DNA of 64,000 nt from Bradyrhizobium zhanjiangense (GCF_004114935.1 NZ_CP022221.1:9278023-9342022), one strand, 5' to 3'. Shown: positions 42,438-52,585, numbered from the stretch's first letter. Program-made: numbers and translations. The notes: generated from the letters alone by a model not told the origin.

Positions 42438-43937
42438 GTGAATGGGGTGCTAGAACGGCACGAACGAGGTGATGGCCGCCGCCTGCGGGCTGCGCCAGCC
42501 GCGCTATGCCTTGTCCTGGGCACGGCGTTGGCGGGTTGCGGCGACATGGGCCGGTTCCAGACCGCCACGGCGCCACCGACTGTCGCGATGCCCAAGCCGA
42601 AGCCGGCGGTGGCGCAGACCCCCGCGACCGAGAAGGAGCATGAGCGCATCCTGGCGAGCTATGGCGGGACCTATGACGATCCCAGGCTGGAATCGCTCGT
42701 CAGCAAGACCGTCGACCGCCTGGTCGCCGCCTCCGACCGCCCCGATCAGGGCTACAAGGTCACCATCCTGAATTCCGGCGCGGTGAATGCGTTCGCGCTG
42801 CCGAACGGCCAGCTCTACGTCACGCGCGGCCTGCTCGCGCTCGCCAGCGACACCTCGGAATTGTCGTCCGTGCTTAGCCACGAGATGGCGCATGTGCTGT
42901 CCAAGCACGCCGCGATGCGCGAGGATCAGGCGCGCCAGGCCGCGATCGTCACCCGCGTCGTCACCGACATGAGCAACGATCCCGATCTCACCGCGCTCGC
43001 GCTCGCCAAGACCAAGCTCACCATGGCGAGCTTCTCGCGCAAGCAGGAGATCGAGGCCGACGGCATCGGCGTCGGCATTTCCGCCCGCGCGCATTTCGAC
43101 CCCTACGGTGCAGCGCGCTTCCTCTCGGCAATGGAGCGCAATGCCGAGCTGAAGGCCGGCAAGAGCTCGCTCGATCCGCGCGCGCAGGATTTCACATCGT
43201 CGCATCCGGCTACCCCGGAGCGCGTGCAGAATGCGCAGACCATCGCGCGGCAATATGCTGCGCCCGAGGGCGCCGAACGCGACCGCGAAACCTATCTCGC
43301 CGCGATCGACAACCTCGTCTATGGCGAAGATCCCAGCGAAGGCTTTGTCCGCGGCCGCAGGTTCTTGCATCCGAAGCTCGGCTTCACCTTCCAGGCGCCG
43401 GACAATTTCACGCTCGACAACACCGCGCAGGCCGTGATCGGCGTGCGCGACGGCGGCTCGCAGGCGATGCGCTTCGACGTGGTGCGGGTGCCGGCCGAGC
43501 AGTCGCTCGGCGATTACCTGAACTCCGGCTGGATGGAAGGCGTTGAGAAGGCCTCGACCGAGGACCTCACCATCAACGGTTTTCCGGCGGCGTCCGCCAC
43601 CGCCAAGGGCGATCAGTGGCAGTTCAAGGTCTATGCACTGCGCTTCGGCAGCGACGTCTACCGCTTCATCTTCGCGACACGGCAGAAGTCGACCGAGAGC
43701 GACCGCAACGCGCGCGAGACCGTCAACTCATTCCGCCGCCTGACGCTCGACGAGATCCAGGCCGCGCGCCCGCTACGGATCAAGGTCATCACCGTGCAGC
43801 CCGGCGACACCGTGGAATCGCTGTCCCACCGCATGGCCGGCGTCGATCATCCCGCGGAACGTTTCCGCGTACTGAACGGACTCGATCGCAACGCGCAGGT
43901 GAAGGTGCGGGATCGCGTGAAGATCGTGGCGGATTGA
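42438..43937 (+). CDS. M48-family lipoprotein metalloprotease
   Basis: The 499-residue protein has a lipobox (VLGTALAGC, cysteine near residue 34), an M48 zinc motif SVLSHEMAHVLSKH near residue 148, and the third ligand in QEIEADGIGVG. It then has a long C-terminal region ending in a LysM-like module (VQPGDTVESLSHRM). It resembles BepA-type outer-membrane quality-control proteases. GTG 42438 starts just after the upstream gene (27-base gap). Confidence 0.85.
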   Translation: MNGVLERHERGDGRRLRAAPAALCLVLGTALAGCGDMGRFQTATAPPTVAMPKPKPAVAQTPATEKEHERILASYGGTYDDPRLESLVSKTVDRLVAASDRPDQGYKVTILNSGAVNAFALPNGQLYVTRGLLALASDTSELSSVLSHEMAHVLSKHAAMREDQARQAAIVTRVVTDMSNDPDLTALALAKTKLTMASFSRKQEIEADGIGVGISARAHFDPYGAARFLSAMERNAELKAGKSSLDPRAQDFTSSHPATPERVQNAQTIARQYAAPEGAERDRETYLAAIDNLVYGEDPSEGFVRGRRFLHPKLGFTFQAPDNFTLDNTAQAVIGVRDGGSQAMRFDVVRVPAEQSLGDYLNSGWMEGVEKASTEDLTINGFPAASATAKGDQWQFKVYALRFGSDVYRFIFATRQKSTESDRNARETVNSFRRLTLDEIQAARPLRIKVITVQPGDTVESLSHRMAGVDHPAERFRVLNGLDRNAQVKVRDRVKIVAD

Positions 43938-43953
43938 CACACGCCGAGCTACC

Positions 43954-44046
43954 GTAGGGTGGGCAAAGCGTAGCGTGCCCACCATTCCCGAGCACGATCG
44001 TTGAAAGATTGGTGGGCACGGCGCTTACGCGCCTTTGCCCACCCTA
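43954..44046. repeat. Inverted repeat, GTAGGGTGGGCAAAG family, copy 2
   Basis: GTAGGGTGGGCAAAGCG at 43954 is opposed to CTTTGCCCACCCTAC ending at 44046, with inner GTGCCCACCA/TGGTGGGCAC arms. It sits between the convergent protease and MFS genes and may end both transcripts. Confidence 0.75.
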
Positions 44047-44077
44047 CGAAACCTGTGATGTGGGGACGGCGCGAGCC

Positions 44078-45406
44078 CTACCGCCCCGCATCCATATCGC
44101 CCGCCTCGCGCTGGCCGCTGAGCCAGAGCGCGAGCAGGGTCCAGAACGCGCCCGACAGCAGGTACGCACCCGAGGCAATGACGCCGAGATTGGTCGCGAG
44201 CAGCAGCGCCACCAGTGGAGCGAAGCCGGCGCCGAACAACCAGGCCATATCCGAAGTCAGCGCCGAAGCCGTGTAACGGTACGTCTGCTTGAAGTTCGAG
44301 GCGATCGCGCCCGAGGACTGGCCGAAGGACAGGCCGAGCAGGATGAAGCCGATCACCATGTAGATGGTCTCGCCGAACGCACCGGCGTCGAGCAGCTGCG
44401 GGGCAAAGCCGCTATAGATCGCGATCGCAATCGCCGATCCCATCAGCAGCGACTTGCGGCCGACACGGTCGGCGATGATGCCGGAGAGCACGATCGCGAC
44501 GACCCCGAACACGGCGGCGACGATCTCGATGATCAGGAAGCGCACTGGGCTTTCGCGGGTGAACAGGAACACCCAGGACAGCGGAAACACCGTGACCATG
44601 TGGAACAGCGCGAAGCTCGCCAGCGGCGCGAAGGCGCCGAGCATGATGTTCTGGCCTTCGCGCGCGACGGTGTCGGAGATGCGCGCCGGCTGCAATTCGC
44701 GGGTCTCGAACAGCGACGAATATTCTTCCGTCGTCACCATGCGCAGGCGCGCGAACAGCGCCACGACGTTGATGGCGAAGGCGACGAAGAACGGATAGCG
44801 CCAACCCCAATCGAAGAAATCATCGGCCGAGAGGTTGCCGGCGAAATAGGCGAACAGCGCGCTCGCCACGATCAGCCCGAGCGGGGCCCCGAGCTGCGGC
44901 ACCATCGCGTACCAGCCGCGCTTCGAAGGCGGTGCATTCAGCGCCAACAGCGAAGCGAGACCGTCCCAGGCGCCGCCCCAGGCCAGACCCTGGGCGAGAC
45001 GCGCCAGCGCCAGCAGCCAGATCGCCGCGACCCCGATCTCGTGATAGCCGGGCAGGAACGCGAGAGCGACGGTGGCGGTGCCGAGCAGGAACAGCGCCGA
45101 GATCAGCTTGGCGGTCTTGCCGTAGGCGCGGTCGACCGTCATGAAAATTACGGTGCCGATCGGCCGGGCCATGAAGGCCAGCGCGAAGATCATGAAGGAA
45201 TAGAGGGTGCCGGTCAGCTCGCTCGCGAACGGGAACACCAGGCGCGGGAACACGATCACCGAGGCGATCGCGAAGACGAAGAAGTCGAAGAATTCCGAGG
45301 TGCGGCCGATGATGACGCCGATGGCGATCTCGCCGGGACTGGCCTGGTCGTGGCCGTGCTCGCCCGAGTGGAGGTCTGCCATTGCGGGTGTCTGTGCCGT
45401 CGCCAT
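44078..45406 (-). CDS. MFS transporter, metabolite:H+ symporter type
   Basis: The 442-residue protein has twelve predicted helices. Its start EIAIGVIIGRTSEFFDFFVF and the loop DRAYGKTAKLISALFLLGTATVALAFLP are MHS-family signatures, and the repeat DRVGRKSLLMGSA is the second-half MFS loop. It probably imports an organic acid with protons. ATG 45406 is used; the frame upstream has no similarity. It is divergent from cyoA across 182 bases that contain a perfect palindrome. Confidence 0.85.
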   Translation of the reverse strand: MATAQTPAMADLHSGEHGHDQASPGEIAIGVIIGRTSEFFDFFVFAIASVIVFPRLVFPFASELTGTLYSFMIFALAFMARPIGTVIFMTVDRAYGKTAKLISALFLLGTATVALAFLPGYHEIGVAAIWLLALARLAQGLAWGGAWDGLASLLALNAPPSKRGWYAMVPQLGAPLGLIVASALFAYFAGNLSADDFFDWGWRYPFFVAFAINVVALFARLRMVTTEEYSSLFETRELQPARISDTVAREGQNIMLGAFAPLASFALFHMVTVFPLSWVFLFTRESPVRFLIIEIVAAVFGVVAIVLSGIIADRVGRKSLLMGSAIAIAIYSGFAPQLLDAGAFGETIYMVIGFILLGLSFGQSSGAIASNFKQTYRYTASALTSDMAWLFGAGFAPLVALLLATNLGVIASGAYLLSGAFWTLLALWLSGQREAGDMDAGR

Positions 45407-45498
45407 TCGTGCGCCCTTAACGTCCTGAAAACCAAAGCCGACCGCCCGGCGGGACGCCAGGCAATCTGGTCCTCTCTGACCTAACATTCCGCACTGCA

Positions 45499-45521
45499 AC
45501 ATTGGACAAATTGTCCAATGT
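45499..45521. promoter_or_regulatory. Perfect palindrome upstream of cyoA
   Basis: The 11-base arms ACATTGGACAA and TTGTCCAATGT flank a single A, with no mismatch. It lies 68 bases before the cyoA start in the divergent MFS/cyo region. Such symmetry in an AT-richer patch suggests a repressor or activator site; the regulator is not identified. Confidence 0.6.
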
Positions 45522-45588
45522 CCGGATTGTTGCGCCGCAGCTACCCCTTGCCCCCGCAAAGGAAACTCATTCTCATAAGGCTCGGCCC

Positions 45589-46752
45589 GTGTCCCGTCTC
45601 AAGATCCTGGCGCTGCTACCCCTGGCGGTTGCGCTCAGCGGCTGCAACTACATTGTGCTGGCGCCCGCCGGCGATATCGCTGCCCAGCAGCGCGACCTCG
45701 TCATCATCTCCACCGTCCTGATGCTCCTGATCGTCGTCCCCGTGATGGCGCTGACTGTGCTGTTCGCCTGGCGCTACCGCCAGTCCAACAGCTCGGCCCG
45801 CTACGAGCCGGAATGGGACCACTCGACCAAGCTCGAGCTGGTGATCTGGTCGGCGCCGCTCTTGATCATCGTCTGCCTGGGCGCACTGACCTGGATGGGC
45901 ACGCATCTGCTCGACCCCTATCGCACGCTCGGCCGCATCCATGCGGAGCGCGCCGTGGACCAGTCCAAGGCTCCGCTCGAGGTCGACGTCGTCGCGCTCG
46001 ACTGGAAGTGGCTCTTCATCTATCCGGACTACGGCATCGCCACCGTCAACGAGCTGGCAGCTCCGGTCGATCGTCCGATCACCTTCCGCATCACCGCGTC
46101 CTCGGTGATGAACTCGTTCTACATCCCAGCGCTCGCCGGCCAGATCTACGCGATGCCGGGCATGGAGACCAAGCTCCACGCCGTCGTCAACCACACCGGC
46201 ACCTACAAGGGTTTTTCGGCGAACTATAGCGGCGCCGGCTTCTCCGGCATGCACTTCAACTTCCAGGGCCTCGACGACAAGGGCTTCGACGCCTGGATCG
46301 CCAGCGCCAAGTCGGCCGGCGGCTCGCTCGGCCGCGCCGAATATCTGCAGCTCGAAAAGCCCAGCCAGAACGAACCGGTCCGCCGCTATGGCACCGTCGA
46401 TGCCGATCTCTACCGCCTGATCCTCAACATGTGCGTCGAGACCGGCAAGATGTGCCAGAGCGAGATGATGGCGATCGACGCCAAGGGCGGCAACGGCCAT
46501 GAGGGCCTGAACAACACCCTGCCGCTCACTTACGACAAATACGCCCGCCGCGGCACGGTGCTTGGGCCAGAGCCGAGCTTCGTCGCCGGCACCTGCACGC
46601 CGGATGCGCCGCAAGGCGCCGCGACCACCGCTTCTATCAAGGCTCCGACCGACACCGCGCCGCTCATCGGCGCCGGCCTGAAGCGGCCGTCGTTCACGCC
46701 GCTGAAGTCCTCTTCCTTCTTCCTCGGACAGCGTCCGAAGTCAGACTCCTAA
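45589..46752 (+). CDS. cyoA: Cytochrome bo3-type ubiquinol oxidase subunit II
   Basis: The 387-residue lipoprotein has a lipobox (ALSGC), two membrane helices, and a periplasmic cupredoxin-like domain without CuA ligands. Conserved parts include [19 protein letters not shown] and [14 protein letters not shown] 45589 follows ATAAGG and gives a normal signal; the frame is open to TTG 45502 inside the palindrome. It is the first gene of cyoABCD. A C-terminal extension of about 70 residues beyond the E. coli length is low complexity. Confidence 0.92.
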   Translation: MSRLKILALLPLAVALSGCNYIVLAPAGDIAAQQRDLVIISTVLMLLIVVPVMALTVLFAWRYRQSNSSARYEPEWDHSTKLELVIWSAPLLIIVCLGALTWMGTHLLDPYRTLGRIHAERAVDQSKAPLEVDVVALDWKWLFIYPDYGIATVNELAAPVDRPITFRITASSVMNSFYIPALAGQIYAMPGMETKLHAVVNHTGTYKGFSANYSGAGFSGMHFNFQGLDDKGFDAWIASAKSAGGSLGRAEYLQLEKPSQNEPVRRYGTVDADLYRLILNMCVETGKMCQSEMMAIDAKGGNGHEGLNNTLPLTYDKYARRGTVLGPEPSFVAGTCTPDAPQGAATTASIKAPTDTAPLIGAGLKRPSFTPLKSSSFFLGQRPKSDS

Positions 46753-46763
46753 AGAGATCCCGC

Positions 46764-48761
46764 ATGTCTCCTGATCTTCTCAAGCTCATCTTCGGCCGGC
46801 TCGGCTTCGAATCGCTGCCGCTGCACGAGCCGATCGTCGTCGGCACCTTCGCGGTGGTCGCGCTCGGCGGCGCTGCACTGCTCGGCGGCCTCACCTATTT
46901 CCGCCTCTGGGGCTATCTGTGGCGCGAGTGGTTCACCACGGTGGACCACAAGCGCATCGGCATCATGTACATGATCCTCGGCATCGTCATGCTGCTGCGG
47001 GGCTTTGCCGACGCGCTGATGATGCGCGGCCAGCAGATGCTCGCCTTTGGCGGCTCCGAAGGCTATCTCAACGCCCATCACTACGATCAGGTCTTCACCG
47101 CCCACGGCGTGATCATGATCTTCTTCGTGGCGATGCCGTTGGTCACGGGCCTGATGAACTACGTCGTGCCGCTCCAGATCGGCGCGCGCGACGTGTCGTT
47201 TCCCTTCCTGAACAATTTCAGCTTCTGGATGACGGTCGGCGGCGCGGTGCTGGTGATGGCCTCGCTGTTCATCGGTGAATTCGCCCGCACCGGCTGGCTG
47301 GCTTATCCGCCGCTGTCGAACATCGGCTACAGTCCCGACGTCGGCGTCGACTATTACATCTGGGCGCTGCAGGTCGCCGGCGTCGGCACGACGTTATCCG
47401 GCATCAACCTGATCTGCACCATCGTCAAGCTGCGCTGCCCCGGCATGACCATGATGAAGATGCCGGTGTTCACCTGGACCTCGCTCTGCACCAACGTCCT
47501 AATCGTCGCCTCCTTCCCGGTCCTGACCGTCGTGCTCGCGCTGCTCTCGCTCGACCGCTACGTCGGCACCAACTTCTTCACGAACGATTTCGGCGGCAGC
47601 CCGATGATGTACGTGAACCTGATCTGGATCTGGGGCCATCCCGAGGTCTACATCCTGGTTCTCCCGGCGTTCGGCATCTTCTCGGAGGTCACCTCGACCT
47701 TCTCCGGCAAGCGGCTGTTCGGCTACACCTCGATGGTCTACGCCACGGTCGTCATCACCATCCTGTCGTACCTGGTCTGGCTGCACCACTTCTTCACGAT
47801 GGGCTCGGGCGCCAGCGTCAACTCGTTCTTCGGCATCACCACGATGATCATTTCGATCCCGACGGGCGCGAAGATGTTCAACTGGCTGTTCACGATGTAT
47901 CGCGGTCGCATCCGCTACGAGTTGCCGATGATGTGGACCATCGCCTTCATGCTGACCTTCGTGATCGGCGGCATGACCGGCGTGCTGCTCGCGGTGCCGC
48001 CGGCCGACTTCGTCCTGCACAACAGCCTATTCCTGATCGCGCACTTCCACAACGTGATCATCGGCGGCGTGGTGTTCGGCGCGTTCGCCGGCATCAACTA
48101 CTGGTTCCCGAAGGCGTTCGGCTTCAAGCTCGATCCGTTCTGGGGCAAGATGTCGTTCTGGTTCTGGGTCACCGGCTTCTACCTCGCCTTCATGCCGCTC
48201 TACGTGCTCGGCCTGATGGGCGTGACCCGCCGCCTGCGGGTGTTTGATGATCCGTCCTTGCAGATCTGGTTCATCATCGCCGCGATCGGTGCCGTCTTCG
48301 TCTTCATCGGTATCCTCTCGATGCTGATGCAGTTCGCGGTCAGCCTCCTCAAGCGCGAGCAGCTCAAGGACGTCACCGGCGATCCCTGGGATGCGCGCAC
48401 GCTGGAATGGGCGACCTCCTCGCCCCCGCCGGACTACAACTTCGCCTTCACGCCCGTCGTGCACGACAATGACGCGTGGTGGGACATGAAGAAGCGCGGC
48501 TACCAGCGTCCACTCACCGGGTTCAAGCCGATCCATATGCCGAGCAGCACCGGCACCGGCATTATCCTCGCCGGCCTTGCCACCGCGATGGGATTTGGCC
48601 TGATCTGGTACATTTGGTGGCTGGCCGCGGTGAGCTTCATCGCGATGCTCGCCGTCGGTATCGGTCACACCTTCAACTATCACCGCGACTTCGACATTCC
48701 GGCTGAAGACGTCATCCGGACCGAGGACGCGCGCACCAAACTGCTCGCCGGAGCCAAGTAA
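46764..48761 (+). CDS. cyoB: Cytochrome bo3-type ubiquinol oxidase subunit I
   Basis: The 665-residue subunit matches E. coli CyoB in length. It carries the low-spin haem ligand in [12 protein letters not shown], CuB ligands in [12 protein letters not shown] and [11 protein letters not shown], and the haem pair in [12 protein letters not shown], the complete metal set. It reduces oxygen and pumps protons. Helices cover most of the length. Confidence 0.96.
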   Translation: MSPDLLKLIFGRLGFESLPLHEPIVVGTFAVVALGGAALLGGLTYFRLWGYLWREWFTTVDHKRIGIMYMILGIVMLLRGFADALMMRGQQMLAFGGSEGYLNAHHYDQVFTAHGVIMIFFVAMPLVTGLMNYVVPLQIGARDVSFPFLNNFSFWMTVGGAVLVMASLFIGEFARTGWLAYPPLSNIGYSPDVGVDYYIWALQVAGVGTTLSGINLICTIVKLRCPGMTMMKMPVFTWTSLCTNVLIVASFPVLTVVLALLSLDRYVGTNFFTNDFGGSPMMYVNLIWIWGHPEVYILVLPAFGIFSEVTSTFSGKRLFGYTSMVYATVVITILSYLVWLHHFFTMGSGASVNSFFGITTMIISIPTGAKMFNWLFTMYRGRIRYELPMMWTIAFMLTFVIGGMTGVLLAVPPADFVLHNSLFLIAHFHNVIIGGVVFGAFAGINYWFPKAFGFKLDPFWGKMSFWFWVTGFYLAFMPLYVLGLMGVTRRLRVFDDPSLQIWFIIAAIGAVFVFIGILSMLMQFAVSLLKREQLKDVTGDPWDARTLEWATSSPPPDYNFAFTPVVHDNDAWWDMKKRGYQRPLTGFKPIHMPSSTGTGIILAGLATAMGFGLIWYIWWLAAVSFIAMLAVGIGHTFNYHRDFDIPAEDVIRTEDARTKLLAGAK

Positions 48762-49391
48762 ATGACTGTCGCGATCAATCCCACCCAATCGGGCGAGCCG
48801 GTTTTCTATCTCGCCGACGAGCACCCGCATCCGGAAGGCTGGAGCACCTCGCTCGGCTTCTGGATCTATCTGATGAGCGACTGCCTCATCTTCGCGATCC
48901 TGTTCGCCACCTTCGGCGTGCTCGGCGGCAACTATGCCGCCGGTCCCGCGCCAAAGGATCTGTTCGACCTGGATCTGGTCGCGGTGAACACCTCGATGCT
49001 GCTGCTGTCGTCGATCACCTACGGTTTTGCCATGCTGACGATGCAGCAGAACAAGATCGCCCAGACTCAGCTGTGGCTGGCGATCACCGGCCTGTTCGGC
49101 CTCGCCTTCATCGGCATCGAGCTCACCGAGTTCGCCCACATGATCCATGAAGGCGCAACGCCGCAGCGCAGCGCCTTCCTGTCCGCCTTCTTCACTTTAG
49201 TCGGCACCCACGGCCTGCACGTCTCTTGCGGCCTGATCTGGCTGGTGACGCTGATGGTGCAGGTTTGGAAGTTCGGCCTGATCGAGGCCAACCGCCGCCG
49301 TCTGATGTGCCTGTCGATGTTTTGGCACTTCCTCGACGTGGTCTGGATCGGCGTCTTCACCTTCGTCTATCTCCTGGGAGTTCTGCGATGA
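48762..49391 (+). CDS. cyoC: Cytochrome bo3-type ubiquinol oxidase subunit III
   Basis: The 209-residue protein has five predicted helices, with conserved WIYLMSDCLIFAILFATF, FTLVGTHGLHVSCGLIWL and FWHFLDVVWIGVFTFVYL. Its ATG directly follows the cyoB stop and its own stop overlaps the cyoD start (ATGA), so expression is coupled. Confidence 0.94.
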   Translation: MTVAINPTQSGEPVFYLADEHPHPEGWSTSLGFWIYLMSDCLIFAILFATFGVLGGNYAAGPAPKDLFDLDLVAVNTSMLLLSSITYGFAMLTMQQNKIAQTQLWLAITGLFGLAFIGIELTEFAHMIHEGATPQRSAFLSAFFTLVGTHGLHVSCGLIWLVTLMVQVWKFGLIEANRRRLMCLSMFWHFLDVVWIGVFTFVYLLGVLR

Positions 49392-49768
49392 GCACCGATA
49401 CCCACGCCGTCCACGCCGACGACCATCACCACGGCGACAGCCACGCCCACGGCACGTTCTCGACTTACATGCTCGGCTTCGTGCTCTCGGTCGTGCTCAC
49501 CGCGATCCCGTTCTGGCTGGTGATGAGCGGCGCGTTGCCGAGCAAGCAGATCACCGCGCTCGTCATCATGGCTTTCGCGGTCGTGCAGATCGTCGTGCAT
49601 ATGATCTACTTCCTGCACATGAACACGACGTCAGAGAACGGCTGGAGCATGATGGCGCTGATCTTCACCATCGTCATGGTGGTGATCGCGCTGTCCGGTT
49701 CGCTGTGGGTGATGAACCACCTCAACAGCAACATGATGCCGATCCATCAGATGACGGGAATGAAGTGA
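49388..49768 (+). CDS. cyoD: Cytochrome bo3-type ubiquinol oxidase subunit IV
   Basis: The 126-residue protein has a histidine-rich soluble start (ADDHHHGDSHAHG) and three helices, with VVHMIYFLHMNTTSENGWS typical of CyoD. It helps CuB site assembly. Its stop overlaps the GTG start of the SURF1 gene (GTGA). Confidence 0.92.
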   Translation: MSTDTHAVHADDHHHGDSHAHGTFSTYMLGFVLSVVLTAIPFWLVMSGALPSKQITALVIMAFAVVQIVVHMIYFLHMNTTSENGWSMMALIFTIVMVVIALSGSLWVMNHLNSNMMPIHQMTGMK

Positions 49769-50616
49769 GCGAACCCCGGACCGTGACGGGCAAGGCAAGC
49801 GGGACGCGCGGCAAGGCTGCGCGATCCCCGTCCCTGTGGCTCACGGCCCTCTCGCTGACGGCGATTGGCCTTCTGATCGCGCTCGGCGTCTGGCAGATCG
49901 AACGCCGCGCCTGGAAGCTGGCGCTGATTGACCGCGTTGAGCAGCGCGTTCATGCCCAGGCGGTGCCGATCCCCTCGGCCGCTTCATGGCCCACGATCAG
50001 CGCCGCGAACGACGAATACAGGCATGTGAGCGTCACCGGCCGCTTCCTGCACGACCGCGAGACGCTGGTTCAGGCCGTCACGGAAGAAGGCCCCGGTTAT
50101 TGGGTGCTGACGCCGCTTCTGCGCAGCGACAGCACGCAGGTCCTGATCAACCGCGGCTTCGTGCCGTCCGAGCGGCGCGACGCATCGACACGCCGGAACG
50201 GCAATCCCGACGGCCAGGTCGAGATCACCGGCCTGTTGCGCATGACGGAGCCGAAGGGCGGATTCCTGCGGAACAACGTGCCCCAGCACAACCGCTGGTA
50301 TTCGCGGGATGTCGCCGCGATCGCAGCGGCACGCGGCCTCCATGAGGTCGCGCCCTTCTTCGTGGATGCCGACGCCGGATCACAAATTGCCGGCGGTCCG
50401 ATCGGCGGATTGACCGTGATCCGCTTTCCCAATAACCACCTGATCTACGCGCTGACGTGGTTTGCCCTGGCTTTCATGCTGGTCGGCAGGCTTTTCGTCA
50501 CATTCGGCGGCGGGCTGTTCCGCCGCAAACGCTTCGTCCATGAACCGGCCGGCGGCTCCGATGCCGCTGCCCGCAGGACGGGATCAGATGCTGGAACGAT
50601 CGTCGAGCCGACCTGA
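49765..50616 (+). CDS. SURF1-family oxidase assembly factor
   Basis: The 283-residue protein has an N-terminal and a C-terminal helix around a periplasmic domain. The opening ALGVWQIERRAWKLALIDRVEQRV is the SURF1 motif (WQ.eRr.WK). Other conserved parts are VLINRGFVPSERR and NNHLIYALTWFALA. It assists haem insertion into oxidase subunit I. It is coupled by GTGA to cyoD and overlaps the sensor-kinase gene by 29 bases. Confidence 0.9.
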   Translation: MSEPRTVTGKASGTRGKAARSPSLWLTALSLTAIGLLIALGVWQIERRAWKLALIDRVEQRVHAQAVPIPSAASWPTISAANDEYRHVSVTGRFLHDRETLVQAVTEEGPGYWVLTPLLRSDSTQVLINRGFVPSERRDASTRRNGNPDGQVEITGLLRMTEPKGGFLRNNVPQHNRWYSRDVAAIAAARGLHEVAPFFVDADAGSQIAGGPIGGLTVIRFPNNHLIYALTWFALAFMLVGRLFVTFGGGLFRRKRFVHEPAGGSDAAARRTGSDAGTIVEPT

Positions 50617-51994
50617 CGACGCAAAGTCGAATCCCCGGACGCTTGCCCATGGCGGCGAGCTGGCCGTGACGCTGCAGTCGCAGGCCGATGCGCGTGGCGA
50701 GTTGATCGGCACTGCTCCCACCGACGACGAGACCAACCGCAAGAACATGGCGCTGCTGATCCAGCTGCGCTGGACCGCGGTGGTCGGCCAGATCGTGACC
50801 ATCGGCGTCGTGCATTTTGGCCTGGGTATTGCCTTGCCATTGGAACGCATGGGCGCGGTGATCGGAGCGCTGGTGCTGCTCAACGTCTCCAGCCTGGTCT
50901 GGGTGCGCCATCGCGCGGCGATCACCAACAATGAGCTTTTGGTCGCGCTGATGCTGGATGTCGCCGCGCTGACCGCGCAGCTCTACCTCTCCGGCGGCGC
51001 CACCAATCCCTTCACCTCGCTGTTCCTGCTCCAGGTGACACTGGGCGCGGTGCTGCTCGACGCCCGCTCGACCTGGTCGCTGGTGGCACTGACTTGCGCG
51101 AGTTTTGTGTGGCTGACGCTCGCTTACCGGCCGCTCGACCTGCCGCCAAATCCGATCAGCGAGACCTACAGCCTCACCGTAACCGGCATGCTGCTGGGCT
51201 TCGTTCTCAACGCCGTGCTGCTGGTGGTGTTCGTCACCCGCATCAACAGGAATTTGCGCAAGCGCGACGCGCATCTGGCGGCGCTGCGCCAGCACGCGGC
51301 CGAGCAGGATCACATCGTGCGCATGGGCCTGCTCGCCTCCGGCGCGGCCCATGAGCTCGGCACCCCGCTGGCCTCGCTCTCGGTGATCCTCAGCGACTGG
51401 CGCCGCATGCCCGATCTCGCCGCCGATCAGGAACTCGCCGAAGATCTCGCGGAGATGGAAACCTCGCTGCAACGCTGCAAATCGATCGTCACGGGCATCC
51501 TGGTGTCGGCGGGCGAAGCGCGCGGCGAAGGCTCCTCGCCGACGACGGTGACGGCCTTCGTCACTGCGCTGGTGGAGGAATGGCGCGACGCGCGCTCGGC
51601 GCGGACGCTCTACTTCGTCAATACGTTCGGCGAGGATGTCGCGATCGTCTCCGACGTCGCGCTGAAGCAGGTGATCTTCAACGTGCTCGACAATGCCTAT
51701 GAGGTCTCGCGGGAATGGGTCGAGCTCGTCGCCGAGCGCGAGGGCGACAATCTCGTGCTGGCGATCAGCGACCGCGGCCCGGGCTTTGCGCCGGAGATGC
51801 TGGCGCAGCTCGGAAAGCCCTATCAGTCGAGCAAGGGTCGTGCCGGCGGCGGGCTCGGCCTGTTCCTGGTGGTCAACGTGGTGCGCAAGTTAGGGGGCAG
51901 CGTGACCGCCGAGAACCACAGGAAGCGCGGCGCCACCGTGCGCCTCACGCTGCCGCTCGCAACGCTCGCGATCGGAGGGAATTTTGACGCCTGA
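50588..51994 (+). CDS. regS: RegB/PrrB/ActS-type redox sensor histidine kinase
   Basis: The 468-residue kinase has six membrane helices with the quinone-site loop GGATNPFTSLFLLQ near residue 120. The H-box is GAAHELGTPLASLSV (histidine near 254), and the redox-box cysteine is in LQRCKSIVTGIL. The ATPase part has NVLDNAYEVS and DRGPGFAPEM, then GGGLGLFLV. RegB-family kinases sense quinone redox state and oxygen. The start ATG 50588 lies within the end of the SURF1 gene. Other names for this family are prrB and actS. Confidence 0.88.
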   Translation: MLERSSSRPDDAKSNPRTLAHGGELAVTLQSQADARGELIGTAPTDDETNRKNMALLIQLRWTAVVGQIVTIGVVHFGLGIALPLERMGAVIGALVLLNVSSLVWVRHRAAITNNELLVALMLDVAALTAQLYLSGGATNPFTSLFLLQVTLGAVLLDARSTWSLVALTCASFVWLTLAYRPLDLPPNPISETYSLTVTGMLLGFVLNAVLLVVFVTRINRNLRKRDAHLAALRQHAAEQDHIVRMGLLASGAAHELGTPLASLSVILSDWRRMPDLAADQELAEDLAEMETSLQRCKSIVTGILVSAGEARGEGSSPTTVTAFVTALVEEWRDARSARTLYFVNTFGEDVAIVSDVALKQVIFNVLDNAYEVSREWVELVAEREGDNLVLAISDRGPGFAPEMLAQLGKPYQSSKGRAGGGLGLFLVVNVVRKLGGSVTAENHRKRGATVRLTLPLATLAIGGNFDA

Positions 51995-52517
51995 CCGTTC
52001 GCTCATCGTCGTCGAGGACGATGCCGGCTTCGCCCGCACGCTGAAGCGCTCGTTCGAGCGCCGCGGCTACGAGGTCGTGCTGGCCGCCTCGATCGAGGAG
52101 GTGCGCCAAGTGCTGGAGGAGCGATCCTTCGGCCATGCCGTGGTCGACCTCAAGCTCGGCGGCGCCTCGGGGCTCGCCTGCGTCGAGCTTCTGCACACGC
52201 ATGATCCCGACATGCTGATCGTGGTGCTGACCGGCTTTGCCAGCATCTCCACCGCCGTCGAGGCCATCAAGCTGGGGGCCTGCCACTATTTGGCGAAGCC
52301 GTCCAACACCGACGACATCGAGGCCGCCTTCAACAAGGCCGAGGGCAACGCTGAGGTCGCGCTCGACACCCGGCCGACATCGATCAAGACGCTGGAATGG
52401 GAGCGCATCCACCAGACCCTGATCGAGACGGATTTCAACATCTCGGAGGCGGCACGGCGATTGGGGATGCATCGGCGGACGCTGGCAAGGAAGCTGGAGA
52501 AACGGCCGGTGAAGTGA
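51984..52517 (+). CDS. regR: RegA/PrrA/ActR-type response regulator
   Basis: The 177-residue protein has a receiver domain with phospho-acceptor aspartate in HAVVDLKLGGASG near residue 51, threonine in VVLTGFASIS and the final lysine in YLAKPSNTDD. It ends in the Fis-type HTH IETDFNISEAARRLGMHRRTLARKLEKRP, almost invariant in the family. The start is TTG 51984 with GGAGGGA upstream, overlapping the kinase by 11 bases. It should activate redox-controlled genes and may control the cyo genes upstream. Confidence 0.92.
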   Translation: MTPDRSLIVVEDDAGFARTLKRSFERRGYEVVLAASIEEVRQVLEERSFGHAVVDLKLGGASGLACVELLHTHDPDMLIVVLTGFASISTAVEAIKLGACHYLAKPSNTDDIEAAFNKAEGNAEVALDTRPTSIKTLEWERIHQTLIETDFNISEAARRLGMHRRTLARKLEKRPVK

Positions 52518-52541
52518 GGCGAGCCGAGTCTCTCTCGTCTC

Positions 52542-52585
52542 GTCGTCCCGGCCTAGCGCGCAATTGCGCGCTAGGCCGGGACGAC
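52542..52585. repeat. 44-base perfect palindrome
   Basis: The 22-base arms beginning GTCGTCCCGGCCTAGCGCGC meet at AATT (52562-52565) without loop or mismatch. It lies 25 bases after the RegA-type gene and shares its outer GTCGTCCCGGC ends with the repeats at 5521 and 31416. It would stop or protect transcripts as a strong hairpin. Confidence 0.85.
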
